Shown here: piece after piece, positions 1-8,298 of the stretch | Layout: each line of letters starts with the position of its first letter | How positions within the stretch are numbered: the stretch's first letter is position 1 | DNA from: CBDDKZ01 sp965230415 | GTDB taxonomy: Bacteria; Bacteroidota; Bacteroidia; Cytophagales; JAAEPT01 | NCBI GenBank assembly: GCA_965230415.1 | Contig: CBDDKZ010000005.1 | Coordinates: 1,302,001-1,366,000, forward strand | Reading direction: 5' to 3' | DNA: 64,000 nt | Notes under the pieces: generated by a model | Database searches by the model: none | Told to the model about the DNA's origin: nothing | The model's input: only the letters and a program-made list of their open reading frames with translations | Program-made: the position numbers and the translations under genes

Positions 1-787
1 ATGCTATTCCCAACATGTCTTTGTATTGTTGACCGGAAAAAGCCGTTTTATCGGGTCCCAAGGTAATTACCGTTGAAAAGGCGTGTTCAACACCGTGATA
101 ATGTTTGTAAGGCAATAACTGAATAAGGAAATGGTATTCATTACATGGAAATTCCTCAAAAAGTGCTATTTGTTCCTTACTAAACGCCTCAAAGTCTTTA
201 ATAAAGGAATCCGGATCAATAGAAACAACGGTATTAAACCATACATAAAAGTTTGTTTGACCTATTTGATAGTTGAATAACTTTAAGTTTTCACTCGCTA
301 TTAAAGGAGAATCATACAATTCGCGCAAGTTATTGGCTTTAAAAATATTGTCACCTTCCTTCTTTAGCGCTGTCGCAACTTTGTAGGATTCGGGAATTTT
401 CAACTCAATTGTTATTGGCTCATCTTTGTGATATTCATGAAATATGATGCAATTAATAAAATTAAGATATAATTGTTCGTCGTCGAGCCATGAGCCTCCA
501 GCATCCATTTGAAAAGCATAAAAATCATAGGAAAGTATTAATTCTCCCTCTTCCAATTCCAACGCCCAGTCGTGCGTATACAATTTCCCTAAATCAGGCG
601 ACACGTCTTTTCCATTGAAAAGAGCCTTTATGGGATACACATACTGTGCATAATTCGCCATCTCATACCTACCGGGGCGCCAGCTTGGTAAATAAAAATA
701 TTGCCAACCCGGAGTTAAAATGCTTAAATGGAGATCGAAACGGACACGATGAGTCAGTGGATTATCAAAACTTACTATTATTTTCAT
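1..787 (-). CDS. M61 family glycyl aminopeptidase, N-terminal part (runs off window)
   Basis: About 262 residues are visible, starting at an ATG that ends at 787; the reading frame is open to the window edge. The N-terminal half is the beta-sandwich domain of M61 peptidases (motif PGRYEMANYAQ around residue 45), and the last visible part contains YHGVEH, the conserved stretch that precedes the HExxH zinc site, which would lie beyond the edge. There is no obvious signal peptide, so a cytosolic or atypically exported enzyme is possible. Members cleave N-terminal glycine or alanine from peptides and usually carry a C-terminal PDZ domain. It is divergent from rpmH. The family call is firm; whether the enzyme is active cannot be judged here. 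Confidence 0.85.
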   Translation of the reverse strand, partial: MKIIVSFDNPLTHRVRFDLHLSILTPGWQYFYLPSWRPGRYEMANYAQYVYPIKALFNGKDVSPDLGKLYTHDWALELEEGELILSYDFYAFQMDAGGSWLDDEQLYLNFINCIIFHEYHKDEPITIELKIPESYKVATALKKEGDNIFKANNLRELYDSPLIASENLKLFNYQIGQTNFYVWFNTVVSIDPDSFIKDFEAFSKEQIALFEEFPCNEYHFLIQLLPYKHYHGVEHAFSTVITLGPDKTAFSGQQYKDMLGIA

Positions 788-858
788 GTTCAAAAGAGAC
801 TTACCTATAATATCATCAAAGATAATCAAGTGTATCTTTAATTTCTCTTGTTTTAAGA

Positions 859-889
859 TTTGAATTCTAAAAAAAGGTCCTTACCTTTG
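859..889 (+). promoter_or_regulatory. Bacteroidota-type promoter of rpmH-rnpA
   Basis: TTTG at 859-862 and TACCTTTG at 882-889 are separated by exactly 19 bp, matching the -33 TTTG / -7 TAnnTTTG consensus of the Bacteroidota primary sigma factor. The predicted start of transcription is about 20 bp before the rpmH start codon. This is the best promoter match in the window, as expected for a ribosomal protein gene. Confidence 0.75.
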
Positions 890-913
890 TGAGCTCTTTA
901 AAAAGGAAGACAG

Positions 914-1069
914 ATGAAAAGAACGTATCAGCCATCAAATCGTAAGCGTAAAAACAAACACGGGTTTCGTGAACGTATGTCTAGCGTATCTGGTCGTGCA
1001 GTTTTGGCCAGAAGAAGAAAAAAAGGAAGAAAAAAATTAACAGTATCCGACGAGAAGAAGGGCAAGTAA
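914..1069 (+). CDS. rpmH: Large ribosomal subunit protein bL34
   Basis: A 51-residue, highly basic protein that begins MKRTYQPSNRKRKNKHGFRE and contains RMSSVSGRAVLARRRKKGRKKL, the complete signature of L34, a structural protein of the 50S subunit. The C-terminal tail VSDEKKGK is a few residues longer than in E. coli, as is usual in Bacteroidota. It lies directly upstream of rnpA, the classic rpmH-rnpA pair. A purine-rich AAAAAGGAAGA precedes the ATG. Confidence 0.97.
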   Translation: MKRTYQPSNRKRKNKHGFRERMSSVSGRAVLARRRKKGRKKLTVSDEKKGK

Positions 1070-1124
1070 TTGGTTAGTAAATTCGTTTACTCGTCCTAAC
1101 TATCTTCTTGAAGGGAAAATTGGT

Positions 1125-1511
1125 ATGCCAATAAATCTCGAAAGGAAGCAATTTAGCAAAGACGAGCGACTTTGTAATAAAAGAATTATACAGGAGCTTT
1201 TTAATGAAGGCTCCTCTTTTTTTGTTCACCCCTTTCAGGTCAGGCATTTGCCTGTTGAGGATTTCAATTGCCATAAAGTTTTAATAAGTGTACCCAAACG
1301 CAAATTTAAGCGAGCCGTTGATCGCCATTGGATAAGCAGGCGCATTCGAGAAGCCTATCGTCTTAATAAACACCTCATTTATGAGCAGAAACCTACAGAC
1401 GTACCCTATGCTGCAATAGGCTTAATCTATGTAGGCAAAAAAAAAGAACCCTATCAACGAATCGAAAATAAACTAAAATCGTGTTTAGCACGTTTATATA
1501 ATCCGGCATAA
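1125..1511 (+). CDS. rnpA: Ribonuclease P protein component
   Basis: A 128-residue basic protein that binds the RNase P RNA and helps remove the 5' leader from pre-tRNAs. The RNR-type signature is seen as SVPKRKFKRAVDRHWISRRI near residues 57-76, followed by REAYRLNK, which is the Bacteroidota form of the motif. The gene is 55 bp downstream of rpmH and 14 bp upstream of the S41 protease gene, so it probably shares the rpmH promoter. Its length is normal. Confidence 0.93.
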   Translation: MPINLERKQFSKDERLCNKRIIQELFNEGSSFFVHPFQVRHLPVEDFNCHKVLISVPKRKFKRAVDRHWISRRIREAYRLNKHLIYEQKPTDVPYAAIGLIYVGKKKEPYQRIENKLKSCLARLYNPA

Positions 1512-1525
1512 TCTTATTTTAAGGT

Positions 1526-3181
1526 ATGAAACGACGATTAGGTAGAGTTACCCTTCTGTTTTTGCTCATTACGAGCACAGGTTTTCTGGTCTCATTTGAC
1601 ACTCCCAACGAACGTTATTTTGATATTGCAAAAAACATGGAAATATTGTCTTCTGTCTATGCAGAAGTTAATCGCTACTATGTTGATGATGTAGACCCAA
1701 ATGCATTAATGAAAACGGGAATAGACGCCATGCTGGCATCTCTTGACCCCTACACAAATTACATTCCGGAGGACGATATCGAAGACTTTCGTTTTATGTC
1801 TACCGGACAATACGGAGGTATCGGGGCCATGATTGGCAACCGAGAAAACAAAATCACGATACTGATGCCTTACAAGGGCTTTCCCGCTTACAACGCCGGG
1901 TTAAAAATAGGAGATGAATTAATCGAAATCGACGGACAAAATGTGGAGGGCAAAAAGACCAGCGAAATAAGTAAACTACTCAAGGGACAGGCTGGGACCG
2001 AGGTAAAGTTACTGGTTAAAAGACCTAACGAAAAGAACAATATGCCAATGACACTTGAAAGGCAAAAAATCACTGTGAAAAGTGTACCCTATTATGGCAT
2101 GCTTACCGAAGATGTCGGTTACTTTAAACTCAATAGCTTTACCCAGGAAGCCTCTAAGGAAATTACGGAGGCTATCAATTCCCTATTAGAGAGTGGTGCA
2201 AAAAAATTCGTTTTTGACCTCAGAGGAAATACAGGAGGACTCTTACGCGAAGCGATATCCATCTCCAACCTTTTTATTCCTAAAGGCAAAGAAGTGGTGA
2301 GCACACGAGGAAAAGTCTCTAAATGGAACAATACCTATATGTCTCAAAAGACTCCTTTAGTCCCTAATGCACCTCTAATAATTCTCACCAACGGCAGAAG
2401 TGCATCTGCATCTGAAATTGTATCCGGCGTTATTCAGGATTACGACAGAGGAGTACTCATAGGCAGTAAGACATTCGGCAAAGGACTTGTTCAGGCCACC
2501 AGACCCATTGTATACAACTCACAAGTCAAAATAACCACCGCAAAATATTATATCCCCAGCGGCAGATGTATTCAAGCCATCGATTATAGCAATAAAGGTG
2601 ATGACGGCAACGCTACAAAAATTCCGGACTCCTTGCTTGTAGAACATAAAACTGCAAACGGGCGCGTGGTTTATGACGGTGCCGGTATCGCTCCGGATGT
2701 CGAAGTGGAACATGATCAATACCCGGATGTTTTAATAGGTCTGGTAGAAAAAAACCATCTTTTCAACTTCGCCACAACTTATTATTACAATCACGACACC
2801 ATAGAATCGGCCAGAGAATTTCACCTGAGTGATGAAGAATATGATCAATTCAAAGATTGGATGAAAGCCCGGGAATTTAAGTTTAAAGTGGGTATAGAAA
2901 AATCACTGGATAAGTTTAGCGCCGAAGTTGAAAAACAGGAAAAGGTAGCCCTACAGGAAGAACTTAATATAATTCAACGTAAAATTAACGAATCAAAGTC
3001 CGATGACCTGGACGAATATAAGGATGAAATTATCGAAGCACTGGAACAAGAAATTGCTTCCCGCTATTTTCTTCAGGAAGGGCTCTTAGAAGCCTCTTTC
3101 GATCACGACAAAGACATCTCCAAAGCACTGGATATTCTCAACGATTCTGAAGTGTACGCCAAGGTACTCGGCACGAAGTAA
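1526..3181 (+). CDS. S41 family C-terminal processing peptidase
   Basis: A 551-residue protease of the CtpA/Prc type. An N-terminal hydrophobic segment (residues 8-23) is a signal sequence or membrane anchor, so it acts in the periplasm. A PDZ domain spans about residues 95-170 (GGIGAMIG, AGLKIGDELIEIDGQNV). The catalytic Ser lies in NGRSASASE (289-297) and the Lys in KTFGKG (315-320), the Ser/Lys dyad of the family. The C-terminal 150 residues form an acidic helical region with little similarity to other domains. Such enzymes trim the C-termini of envelope proteins. The adjacency to rnpA is common in Cytophagales. Confidence 0.93.
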   Translation: MKRRLGRVTLLFLLITSTGFLVSFDTPNERYFDIAKNMEILSSVYAEVNRYYVDDVDPNALMKTGIDAMLASLDPYTNYIPEDDIEDFRFMSTGQYGGIGAMIGNRENKITILMPYKGFPAYNAGLKIGDELIEIDGQNVEGKKTSEISKLLKGQAGTEVKLLVKRPNEKNNMPMTLERQKITVKSVPYYGMLTEDVGYFKLNSFTQEASKEITEAINSLLESGAKKFVFDLRGNTGGLLREAISISNLFIPKGKEVVSTRGKVSKWNNTYMSQKTPLVPNAPLIILTNGRSASASEIVSGVIQDYDRGVLIGSKTFGKGLVQATRPIVYNSQVKITTAKYYIPSGRCIQAIDYSNKGDDGNATKIPDSLLVEHKTANGRVVYDGAGIAPDVEVEHDQYPDVLIGLVEKNHLFNFATTYYYNHDTIESAREFHLSDEEYDQFKDWMKAREFKFKVGIEKSLDKFSAEVEKQEKVALQEELNIIQRKINESKSDDLDEYKDEIIEALEQEIASRYFLQEGLLEASFDHDKDISKALDILNDSEVYAKVLGTK

Positions 3182-3182
3182 C

Positions 3183-4004
3183 ATGGAGCTTTTCCTTACC
3201 ATGGCCGCCTTTGGTTTATTAGGTGGTCTCATTGCCGGTTTTCTAGGCGTTGGAGGGGGACTCGTTTATGTTTACATCCTCGAGCTGGCACTACCTGGTT
3301 TTGGGGTACCACCCAATCATCTTGCTGCCTTTGCCACCATCAATTCAATAGCTACTGTTTTTTTTACCTCATTGGCGGCCAACTACGAACTGTATCGAAA
3401 AAAGGAATTTTACATCAAACCGGTCGTAGTAATGGCATCGGCAAGTATACCTATCTCTATCATTCTTCAACACACCGTCGTTACCAAAGCATTTTATACC
3501 TTAGCTGTATTTCACACCTTGTTTTTGCTTATTCTGAGTTTTTTATTAGTGCGTCAATTTCTAAACCTTAGACAGAAACCCAATTTAAGGTCACCTGAAG
3601 ACAACGCTTCGAAGCAATACCTGCTTACAGGAATATCAGGAGGAGTCATAGCTGCTCTCACCGGGTTGGGCGGGGGTGTCGCTATGGTTCCTTTACTTAA
3701 CAGCTGGCTCAAACTTGATATCAAAAAATCAAAATCCATTTCTCTGGGAGTGATCATGCTCACGTCCCTGACCTTGCTCATTTCTGCTTTGCTCAAATCG
3801 CCCCCATCCTATTATCACCATTGGCAATATGGCTATCTGGTGTTGCCGGCTATTGGCTCTCTGGCTATTGGCGTCTTTGCCGGAGCCCGATTAGGTGTCA
3901 TCCTTTCAAGAAGAACTCCATCCAGACTCATTTCGATACTGTTTATTGCGCTCATTGTTTTCTTAATAGCAAGAACTCTTTTGCAACTCCTTAAAATTAG
4001 TTAG
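3183..4004 (+). CDS. Sulfite exporter TauE/SafE family membrane protein
   Basis: A 273-residue integral membrane protein with about eight predicted helices. It has the duplicated glycine-rich motif of the TauE/SafE family: GGLIAGFLGVGGGLVYV at residues 14-30 and a second copy, GVIAALTGLGGGVAMVPLL, near 154-172. Family members are thought to move organic or sulfur anions such as sulfoacetate or sulfite across the inner membrane; the substrate here is unknown. The gene begins 1 bp after the protease stop codon, so the two are probably co-transcribed. Confidence 0.9.
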   Translation: MELFLTMAAFGLLGGLIAGFLGVGGGLVYVYILELALPGFGVPPNHLAAFATINSIATVFFTSLAANYELYRKKEFYIKPVVVMASASIPISIILQHTVVTKAFYTLAVFHTLFLLILSFLLVRQFLNLRQKPNLRSPEDNASKQYLLTGISGGVIAALTGLGGGVAMVPLLNSWLKLDIKKSKSISLGVIMLTSLTLLISALLKSPPSYYHHWQYGYLVLPAIGSLAIGVFAGARLGVILSRRTPSRLISILFIALIVFLIARTLLQLLKIS

Positions 4005-4024
4005 TGTTTTTGAGCCCTGCATGT

Positions 4025-4032
4025 TACATTTG
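4025..4032 (+). promoter_or_regulatory. Possible -7 promoter element ahead of tsaB
   Basis: TACATTTG fits the Bacteroidota -7 consensus TAnnTTTG and lies 17 bp before the tsaB start codon. No TTTG is found at the proper 19-bp spacing; the nearest TTTTTG is 12 bp upstream. It may be a weak internal promoter for tsaB and the DUF2480 gene. Confidence 0.35.
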
Positions 4033-4048
4033 TGGATTCAATTGACTT

Positions 4049-4762
4049 ATGGCCTTAATACTAAGCTTAGAAACAGCCACCAATATCTGTGCAGTGGCAC
4101 TACATGAAAATGGTGAATTGCTTGGGGAGCTCTCCAGCCCCATTGAACGTTCGCATGGTTCGGTATTGACAGTTCTAATTGACAAGCTATTAACAAACAA
4201 AAAAATCGACAAACAGCGCCTTAGTGCCATTGCCGTTTCTATTGGACCCGGGTCGTATACGGGTTTAAGAATAGGCCTGTCTACCGCTAAAGGAATAGCC
4301 TTTTCATTCGACATACCACTTATTGGTATCATATCTCTGGAAGGGATCGCAAAACACGCCCAACTGAACGCTAAAGGCCATCAATTTTATATCCCAATGA
4401 TAGATGCCCGGCGAGATGAAGTGTACACACTTATTGCCGACAGTACTTTTAGGATCATTAAAAAAACCGAAGCGCTGATATTAGAAAGCAACTCATTTGA
4501 AGAACTTTTAGGTAAAGGAAAGGTGTTATTCTGTGGAGATGGTGCTCAAAAAGCTCAACATTTAATCAAGGAAAGTAATAATGCTCAATATAAGCCTGAA
4601 ATTGCAACTTCGGCACATGCAATAGGTGTATTGGCATATGATAAATGGAAATTCGAAGATTTTGAGGACCTGGCGTATTGTGAACCTTTTTATTTGAAAG
4701 ATGTGCGCATAACTACACCTAAAAAGATGTTAAACGTTCTACAGCAAAAAAATGACAAATGA
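4049..4762 (+). CDS. tsaB: tRNA t6A biosynthesis protein TsaB
   Basis: A 237-residue ASKHA-fold protein. It starts MALILSLETATNICAVAL and carries SIGPGSYTGLRIGLSTAKG near residues 65-83, the TsaB hallmark. With TsaD and TsaE it makes the N6-threonylcarbamoyl adenosine at position 37 of tRNAs reading ANN codons; TsaB itself is a non-catalytic scaffold that dimerises with TsaD. Its length is typical. The end overlaps the following DUF2480 gene by 11 bp, suggesting translational coupling. Confidence 0.95.
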   Translation: MALILSLETATNICAVALHENGELLGELSSPIERSHGSVLTVLIDKLLTNKKIDKQRLSAIAVSIGPGSYTGLRIGLSTAKGIAFSFDIPLIGIISLEGIAKHAQLNAKGHQFYIPMIDARRDEVYTLIADSTFRIIKKTEALILESNSFEELLGKGKVLFCGDGAQKAQHLIKESNNAQYKPEIATSAHAIGVLAYDKWKFEDFEDLAYCEPFYLKDVRITTPKKMLNVLQQKNDK

Positions 4763-5270
4763 AATTGTTAACAGAGTAGCCAATAGCGGGTTAATCACTA
4801 TTGACCTCGCCGAATATTATCACCCGGGAGAACGTATTGTTTTCGACCTTAAAGATCACCTCTTTCAGGAAATGGTTCTACGAGAAAAAGATTTCAGAAC
4901 GTTCATCAATGAACATGACTGGAATGAGTATACGGGTAAAAACATCGCTATAGTCTGTAGTACGGATGCAATTATTCCCAAATGGGCCTACATGTTACTG
5001 AGTTCAAAATTAAGCCCGGTGGCGCACAAAGTTGTGGTAGGCTCACCTGAAGAATTGGAGAAGAAACTTTACGAAGACGCGATCAATCAATTAGATCTTA
5101 GCCCTTACGAAAACGGTAGAATTGTTGTGAAAGGTTGTGGAGAAATAGATATACCGGAGTCCGCCTATTATTTATTGGTTGAAAAACTCACCCCTTTAGC
5201 CAAAGGAATTATGTTTGGCGAACCCTGTAGTACGGTTCCTGTTTTCAAAAGAGCCAGAACAGCTAGTTAA
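4752..5270 (+). CDS. DUF2480 family protein
   Basis: A 172-residue cytosolic protein that matches the Bacteroidota-specific family DUF2480 along its whole length: EIVNRVANSGLITIDLAEYY at the start, RIVVKGCGEIDIPESAYYLL near residues 125-144, and IMFGEPCSTVPVFKR at the end. The function is unknown. Conserved cysteines at about 131 and 158 are the only candidate functional residues. It overlaps the tsaB stop and is the last gene of the cluster. Confidence 0.9.
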   Translation: MTNEIVNRVANSGLITIDLAEYYHPGERIVFDLKDHLFQEMVLREKDFRTFINEHDWNEYTGKNIAIVCSTDAIIPKWAYMLLSSKLSPVAHKVVVGSPEELEKKLYEDAINQLDLSPYENGRIVVKGCGEIDIPESAYYLLVEKLTPLAKGIMFGEPCSTVPVFKRARTAS

Positions 5271-5360
5271 ATAGTTTTTTTACATATAGGGTTAACATTA
5301 ACGACGTATTGTACTATATAAATAATGGAACTTATATAGATTCTTTAATACAATGCTCCT

Positions 5361-5606
5361 ATGACCCAAAACTTAGTATTTATCTCGGGGATTATCTGTA
5401 TCACCTCGCTCCCATGCGAAATAGATAGTTCTACTCAAATAAAAGAAAATCCCTCCATATTAAGTCATATTCATGAATCATTATTGATTCGCAGTGCCTG
5501 CTACCTCGCAGGCAACAGAATAGAAGTGAGCCCCAACAGCAAGTATACCTGCGTTATTGAAAATGGGCCTGGAAAAATCAAAAAAACAGTAATGCCACGA
5601 TCATAA
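5361..5606 (+). CDS. Possible small secreted hypothetical protein
   Basis: An 81-residue open frame beginning with a hydrophobic stretch (residues 3-18) followed by a cysteine, possibly a poor lipobox or signal peptide; four further cysteines or basic residues follow with no recognisable domain. I do not recognise the family. In favour: it lies alone between convincing genes and is followed 57 bp later by a hairpin. Against: no clear promoter or ribosome binding site, and codon use is not distinctive. Confidence 0.3.
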   Translation: MTQNLVFISGIICITSLPCEIDSSTQIKENPSILSHIHESLLIRSACYLAGNRIEVSPNSKYTCVIENGPGKIKKTVMPRS

Positions 5607-5662
5607 GAACACTAATCCATGAAGAGAACCCAACAATTTCCTTTATTGAGCCAACCCAACCA

Positions 5663-5687
5663 GGGCTATTTTAATTAAAAATAGCCC
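5663..5687 (+). terminator. Hairpin, possible transcription terminator
   Basis: GGGCTATTTT and AAAATAGCCC form a perfect 10-bp stem around a 5-nt loop. Only a short, broken T-rich tail (TTCATTATTC) follows, so it is a moderate terminator for the small gene or the tsaB cluster upstream. Confidence 0.5.
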
Positions 5688-5876
5688 TTCATTATTCTAA
5701 ACTTATATATCCATTAGCACTTATTCAGAATATTAATATGCCTTTATTGAAAGCAGCTTAAAGCCTATTACTTGAATAAAACACCATAAGAGCAGCATTT
5801 ATCGCGTTTTTATGACTATAAGTCGAATTGTATGGACAAACGACTTAAAAACCCAAAAATCCAAAAATCTTATTTC

Positions 5877-5884
5877 TACCTTTG
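5877..5884 (+). promoter_or_regulatory. -7 promoter element of the T9SS cargo gene
   Basis: TACCTTTG, a perfect TAnnTTTG, lies 113 bp before the ATG of the downstream secreted protein. No -33 TTTG is visible at 19 bp, so the assignment rests on one element. It would give a 5' leader of about 105 nt. Confidence 0.4.
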
Positions 5885-5997
5885 ACACTTAAAATTACGC
5901 CCTACTTCCCAAATTCCTGGAAACGGAAGCACTAGAACCCAAACCACACTTTACCCTTAACAGCAGTTATATTCATTAACTCTAAATAATTAACCCA

Positions 5998-7404
5998 ATG
6001 AAAAACATGCTCGCTGCGGTCGCAGTAACACTACTCATCTTTCTAAAACTGACACTATTTGCTCAGGAGAAGGCTACAGGCCTGAACTTCTTAAAAAACA
6101 AGTACCATTATGACTTGTTTGAAGAAAAGGAGTCTGAGCACCTAACTTTTTCAAAAGATGAACAAGAACAATTAGATAGCATTATAAGTATTCAAAGAGA
6201 CCCATTTGGTGAAAGCTACAGAATACGCCAGGTATTTACTTATGATGATGAAAAACGCATTACGGGTAATGCAAGGTACATATGGAATTCTTCAAGTGCC
6301 CTTTGGGAACTACTGTCTTACTTATCTTACAGTTATAACGAATTTGACCTTCTAAAAGAAAAAATAGAACTACGCCTGTCGGGCGGGACTATATTGAGTT
6401 CGTCACAAAGATTACTTTACAACTATAACGACGAGGAGCTAGAAGACTCGATAGTCCGCCTGACCTGGGATACGGATTCAACAGACTGGAAACTTGCTTA
6501 TTTACAAACCAACGAATACAACGCAGAAGGTCTCCTAAAGCAACGAAGCAACTTTTCCTGGGATGAAGAATTATCAGTTTGGGCTTATAGAAACAAATTT
6601 GAATACAGCTATAATGCGCAGGGAGCGCAGGCACAGATTTTAATCTATAAAGAAGATAGAGGAGATCTGTTACTGGATTCCCGTAGCACTTTCACTTACG
6701 ATTCGGACGGAAATCTTATCTATTATGATAGTGACACCTGGAACAGCGACGTAAACATCTGGTCGCAAGCATACACTGAAGAGATCATTTATAATGAAAA
6801 CGGAGCAAGAACTCAGTTTAAAAGTTTGTTCTGGCAAGCAGATAAAGACGATTGGTTTCTCTTGAACTTATATGATTATTTTTACGATGAGCTGGGAAAC
6901 CCAACAAAGGTTGAATTATTGGATGCTCCTTTTGTTGGTGCTCAGACCATCAAAAAAGAAGTGCTTTATAGTTATGACGAAAATGTAGAGCTTGCTGATG
7001 TTATAACAGCGCCTATCAAAAGTGCTACTAGTGTGTTTGATGTACCAATGGTTAACAAACCATTGATTCGCAGGCGTTATGAATTTGACGGACCTGATAA
7101 ATCGCTTACAGAGAAGGCCCAATTTTATTACTCAAAACCGACTTTAACAAGCGCAACCAAATTACAGGGTAGCAGCAGTTTTGAGATTTCACCAAATCCA
7201 TTCGATGGAATTTTAGTCATTGAGGCCAATGAAAATGAGCCTGCTTATTTCGAACTATTTGATGCCTCCGGACGTCGTGTTATGTCCAGGACTATTAATG
7301 CCGGCAAACATCAAATCGATTTGCAACACCTACCCAAAGGTATGTACCATTGCTCTTTTAGGAATAGCACCGGTAGATGGGCAGAACGTTTATCCAAACA
7401 ATAA
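5998..7404 (+). CDS. Secreted protein with YD-like repeats and T9SS type A sorting domain
   Basis: A 468-residue protein with a signal peptide (residues 1-22, ending LTLFAQ). The body, about residues 70-370, is built from repeats of roughly 40 residues that combine a W-rich strand (SSALWELLSYLSYSYN, DSTDWKLAYLQTNEYN, LSVWAYRNKFEYSYN, VNIWSQAYTEEIIYN, KDDWFLLNLYDYFYD) with a YNxxG turn, resembling the YD/RHS-like repeats of Bacteroidota surface proteins. The C-terminal 75 residues (SPNPFDG, FELFDASGRRV, LPKGMY) are the T9SS sorting domain, so the protein should be exported and perhaps attached to the surface. The role is unknown; adhesion is a guess. Confidence 0.85.
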   Translation: MKNMLAAVAVTLLIFLKLTLFAQEKATGLNFLKNKYHYDLFEEKESEHLTFSKDEQEQLDSIISIQRDPFGESYRIRQVFTYDDEKRITGNARYIWNSSSALWELLSYLSYSYNEFDLLKEKIELRLSGGTILSSSQRLLYNYNDEELEDSIVRLTWDTDSTDWKLAYLQTNEYNAEGLLKQRSNFSWDEELSVWAYRNKFEYSYNAQGAQAQILIYKEDRGDLLLDSRSTFTYDSDGNLIYYDSDTWNSDVNIWSQAYTEEIIYNENGARTQFKSLFWQADKDDWFLLNLYDYFYDELGNPTKVELLDAPFVGAQTIKKEVLYSYDENVELADVITAPIKSATSVFDVPMVNKPLIRRRYEFDGPDKSLTEKAQFYYSKPTLTSATKLQGSSSFEISPNPFDGILVIEANENEPAYFELFDASGRRVMSRTINAGKHQIDLQHLPKGMYHCSFRNSTGRWAERLSKQ

Positions 7405-7452
7405 TTCCTATGATGATGTCGAGAAAACAATTATTTCTTGGCATCATCTTAA

Positions 7453-8253
7453 TTATACCTTTGTTTTTTTCGCCTCATTCCAAATCGCATCCATCTCAGC
7501 GAGCGTCATATCTTTCAGCGGTTTATTCAGTTCCTTACTCTTTGATTCCAGGTAATTAAAGCGATAGATAAACTTTTTATTGGTTCGCTCCAGGGCTACT
7601 TCCGGATCGATATCAATAAATCGAGCATAATTAATTAAAGAAAAGAGTATGTCTCCAAACTCCGACTCCTGCTCCTCTTTAGATGATGCGTGCTCAAACT
7701 CTTGTATTTCTTCAATTACCTTTTCCCAGACCTGCTCACGATTGTCCCAATCGAAGCCTACCCCTCTTGCTTTTTCCTGTATCCTGCTGGCTTTCACCAT
7801 TGCAGGCAGCGATTTTGGCACACCTTCCAAGACGCGTTTATCCCGCTTGCCTTCTTTTAGCTTTATCTGCTCCCAATTAGCTTTTACCTCTTCCTCGTTT
7901 TCCACGTCTGCTTCTCCATAAACATGAGGATGCCTGCGTACCATCTTCTCAATTAATTGTTCAATAACATCACTAATGTCAAAATGATCTCCTTCCTGAG
8001 CTATCCTTGAGTAAAATACGAGATGAAGCAAAATATCTCCCAGTTCTTTCTTCACCTCTGTTAAATCTCCTTCGATAATCGCATCTGAAAGTTCGTAAGT
8101 CTCCTCCACGGTAAGATACCTGAGACTTTCTATCGTCTGTTTCTGATCCCATGGGCAATTAAGACGTAATTCATCCATCATTGTTAAGAGACGATCAAAT
8201 GCATCCAGTTTTTTACTTCGATTTAAATCGATTTCAGGTACAATCTTTGGCAT
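7453..8253 (-). CDS. mazG: Nucleoside triphosphate pyrophosphohydrolase MazG
   Basis: A 266-residue enzyme that hydrolyses NTPs to NMP and pyrophosphate, cleaning the nucleotide pool. The first MazG domain has CPWDQKQTIESLRYLTVEE near residues 34-52 and ELGDILLHLVFY near 70-81, containing the EExxE and ExxD metal-binding residues; the second has VGFDWDN and FGDILFSLINYARF, so both tandem domains are present. It lies 45 bp downstream of the SulP gene in the same direction and converges on the T9SS gene. Its length matches E. coli MazG (263). Confidence 0.95.
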   Translation of the reverse strand: MPKIVPEIDLNRSKKLDAFDRLLTMMDELRLNCPWDQKQTIESLRYLTVEETYELSDAIIEGDLTEVKKELGDILLHLVFYSRIAQEGDHFDISDVIEQLIEKMVRRHPHVYGEADVENEEEVKANWEQIKLKEGKRDKRVLEGVPKSLPAMVKASRIQEKARGVGFDWDNREQVWEKVIEEIQEFEHASSKEEQESEFGDILFSLINYARFIDIDPEVALERTNKKFIYRFNYLESKSKELNKPLKDMTLAEMDAIWNEAKKTKV

Positions 8254-8298
8254 GTGCTATTCATTTTAAAGGTTAGAGAGATGGCTAATGTCGCTAAA

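Larger units (their letters stand above)
5607..5997. other. AT-rich intergenic stretch
   Basis: About 390 bp without a credible gene on either strand. It holds the hairpin at 5663-5687 and a -7-like element at 5877-5884; the rest is AT-rich DNA in which I see no repeat or RNA gene. Confidence 0.6.

Noticed and set aside
7220..7559. Frames of 60-111 residues around the mazG end
   Set aside because: They overlap two genes with strong evidence (T9SS protein end and mazG end) in other frames.
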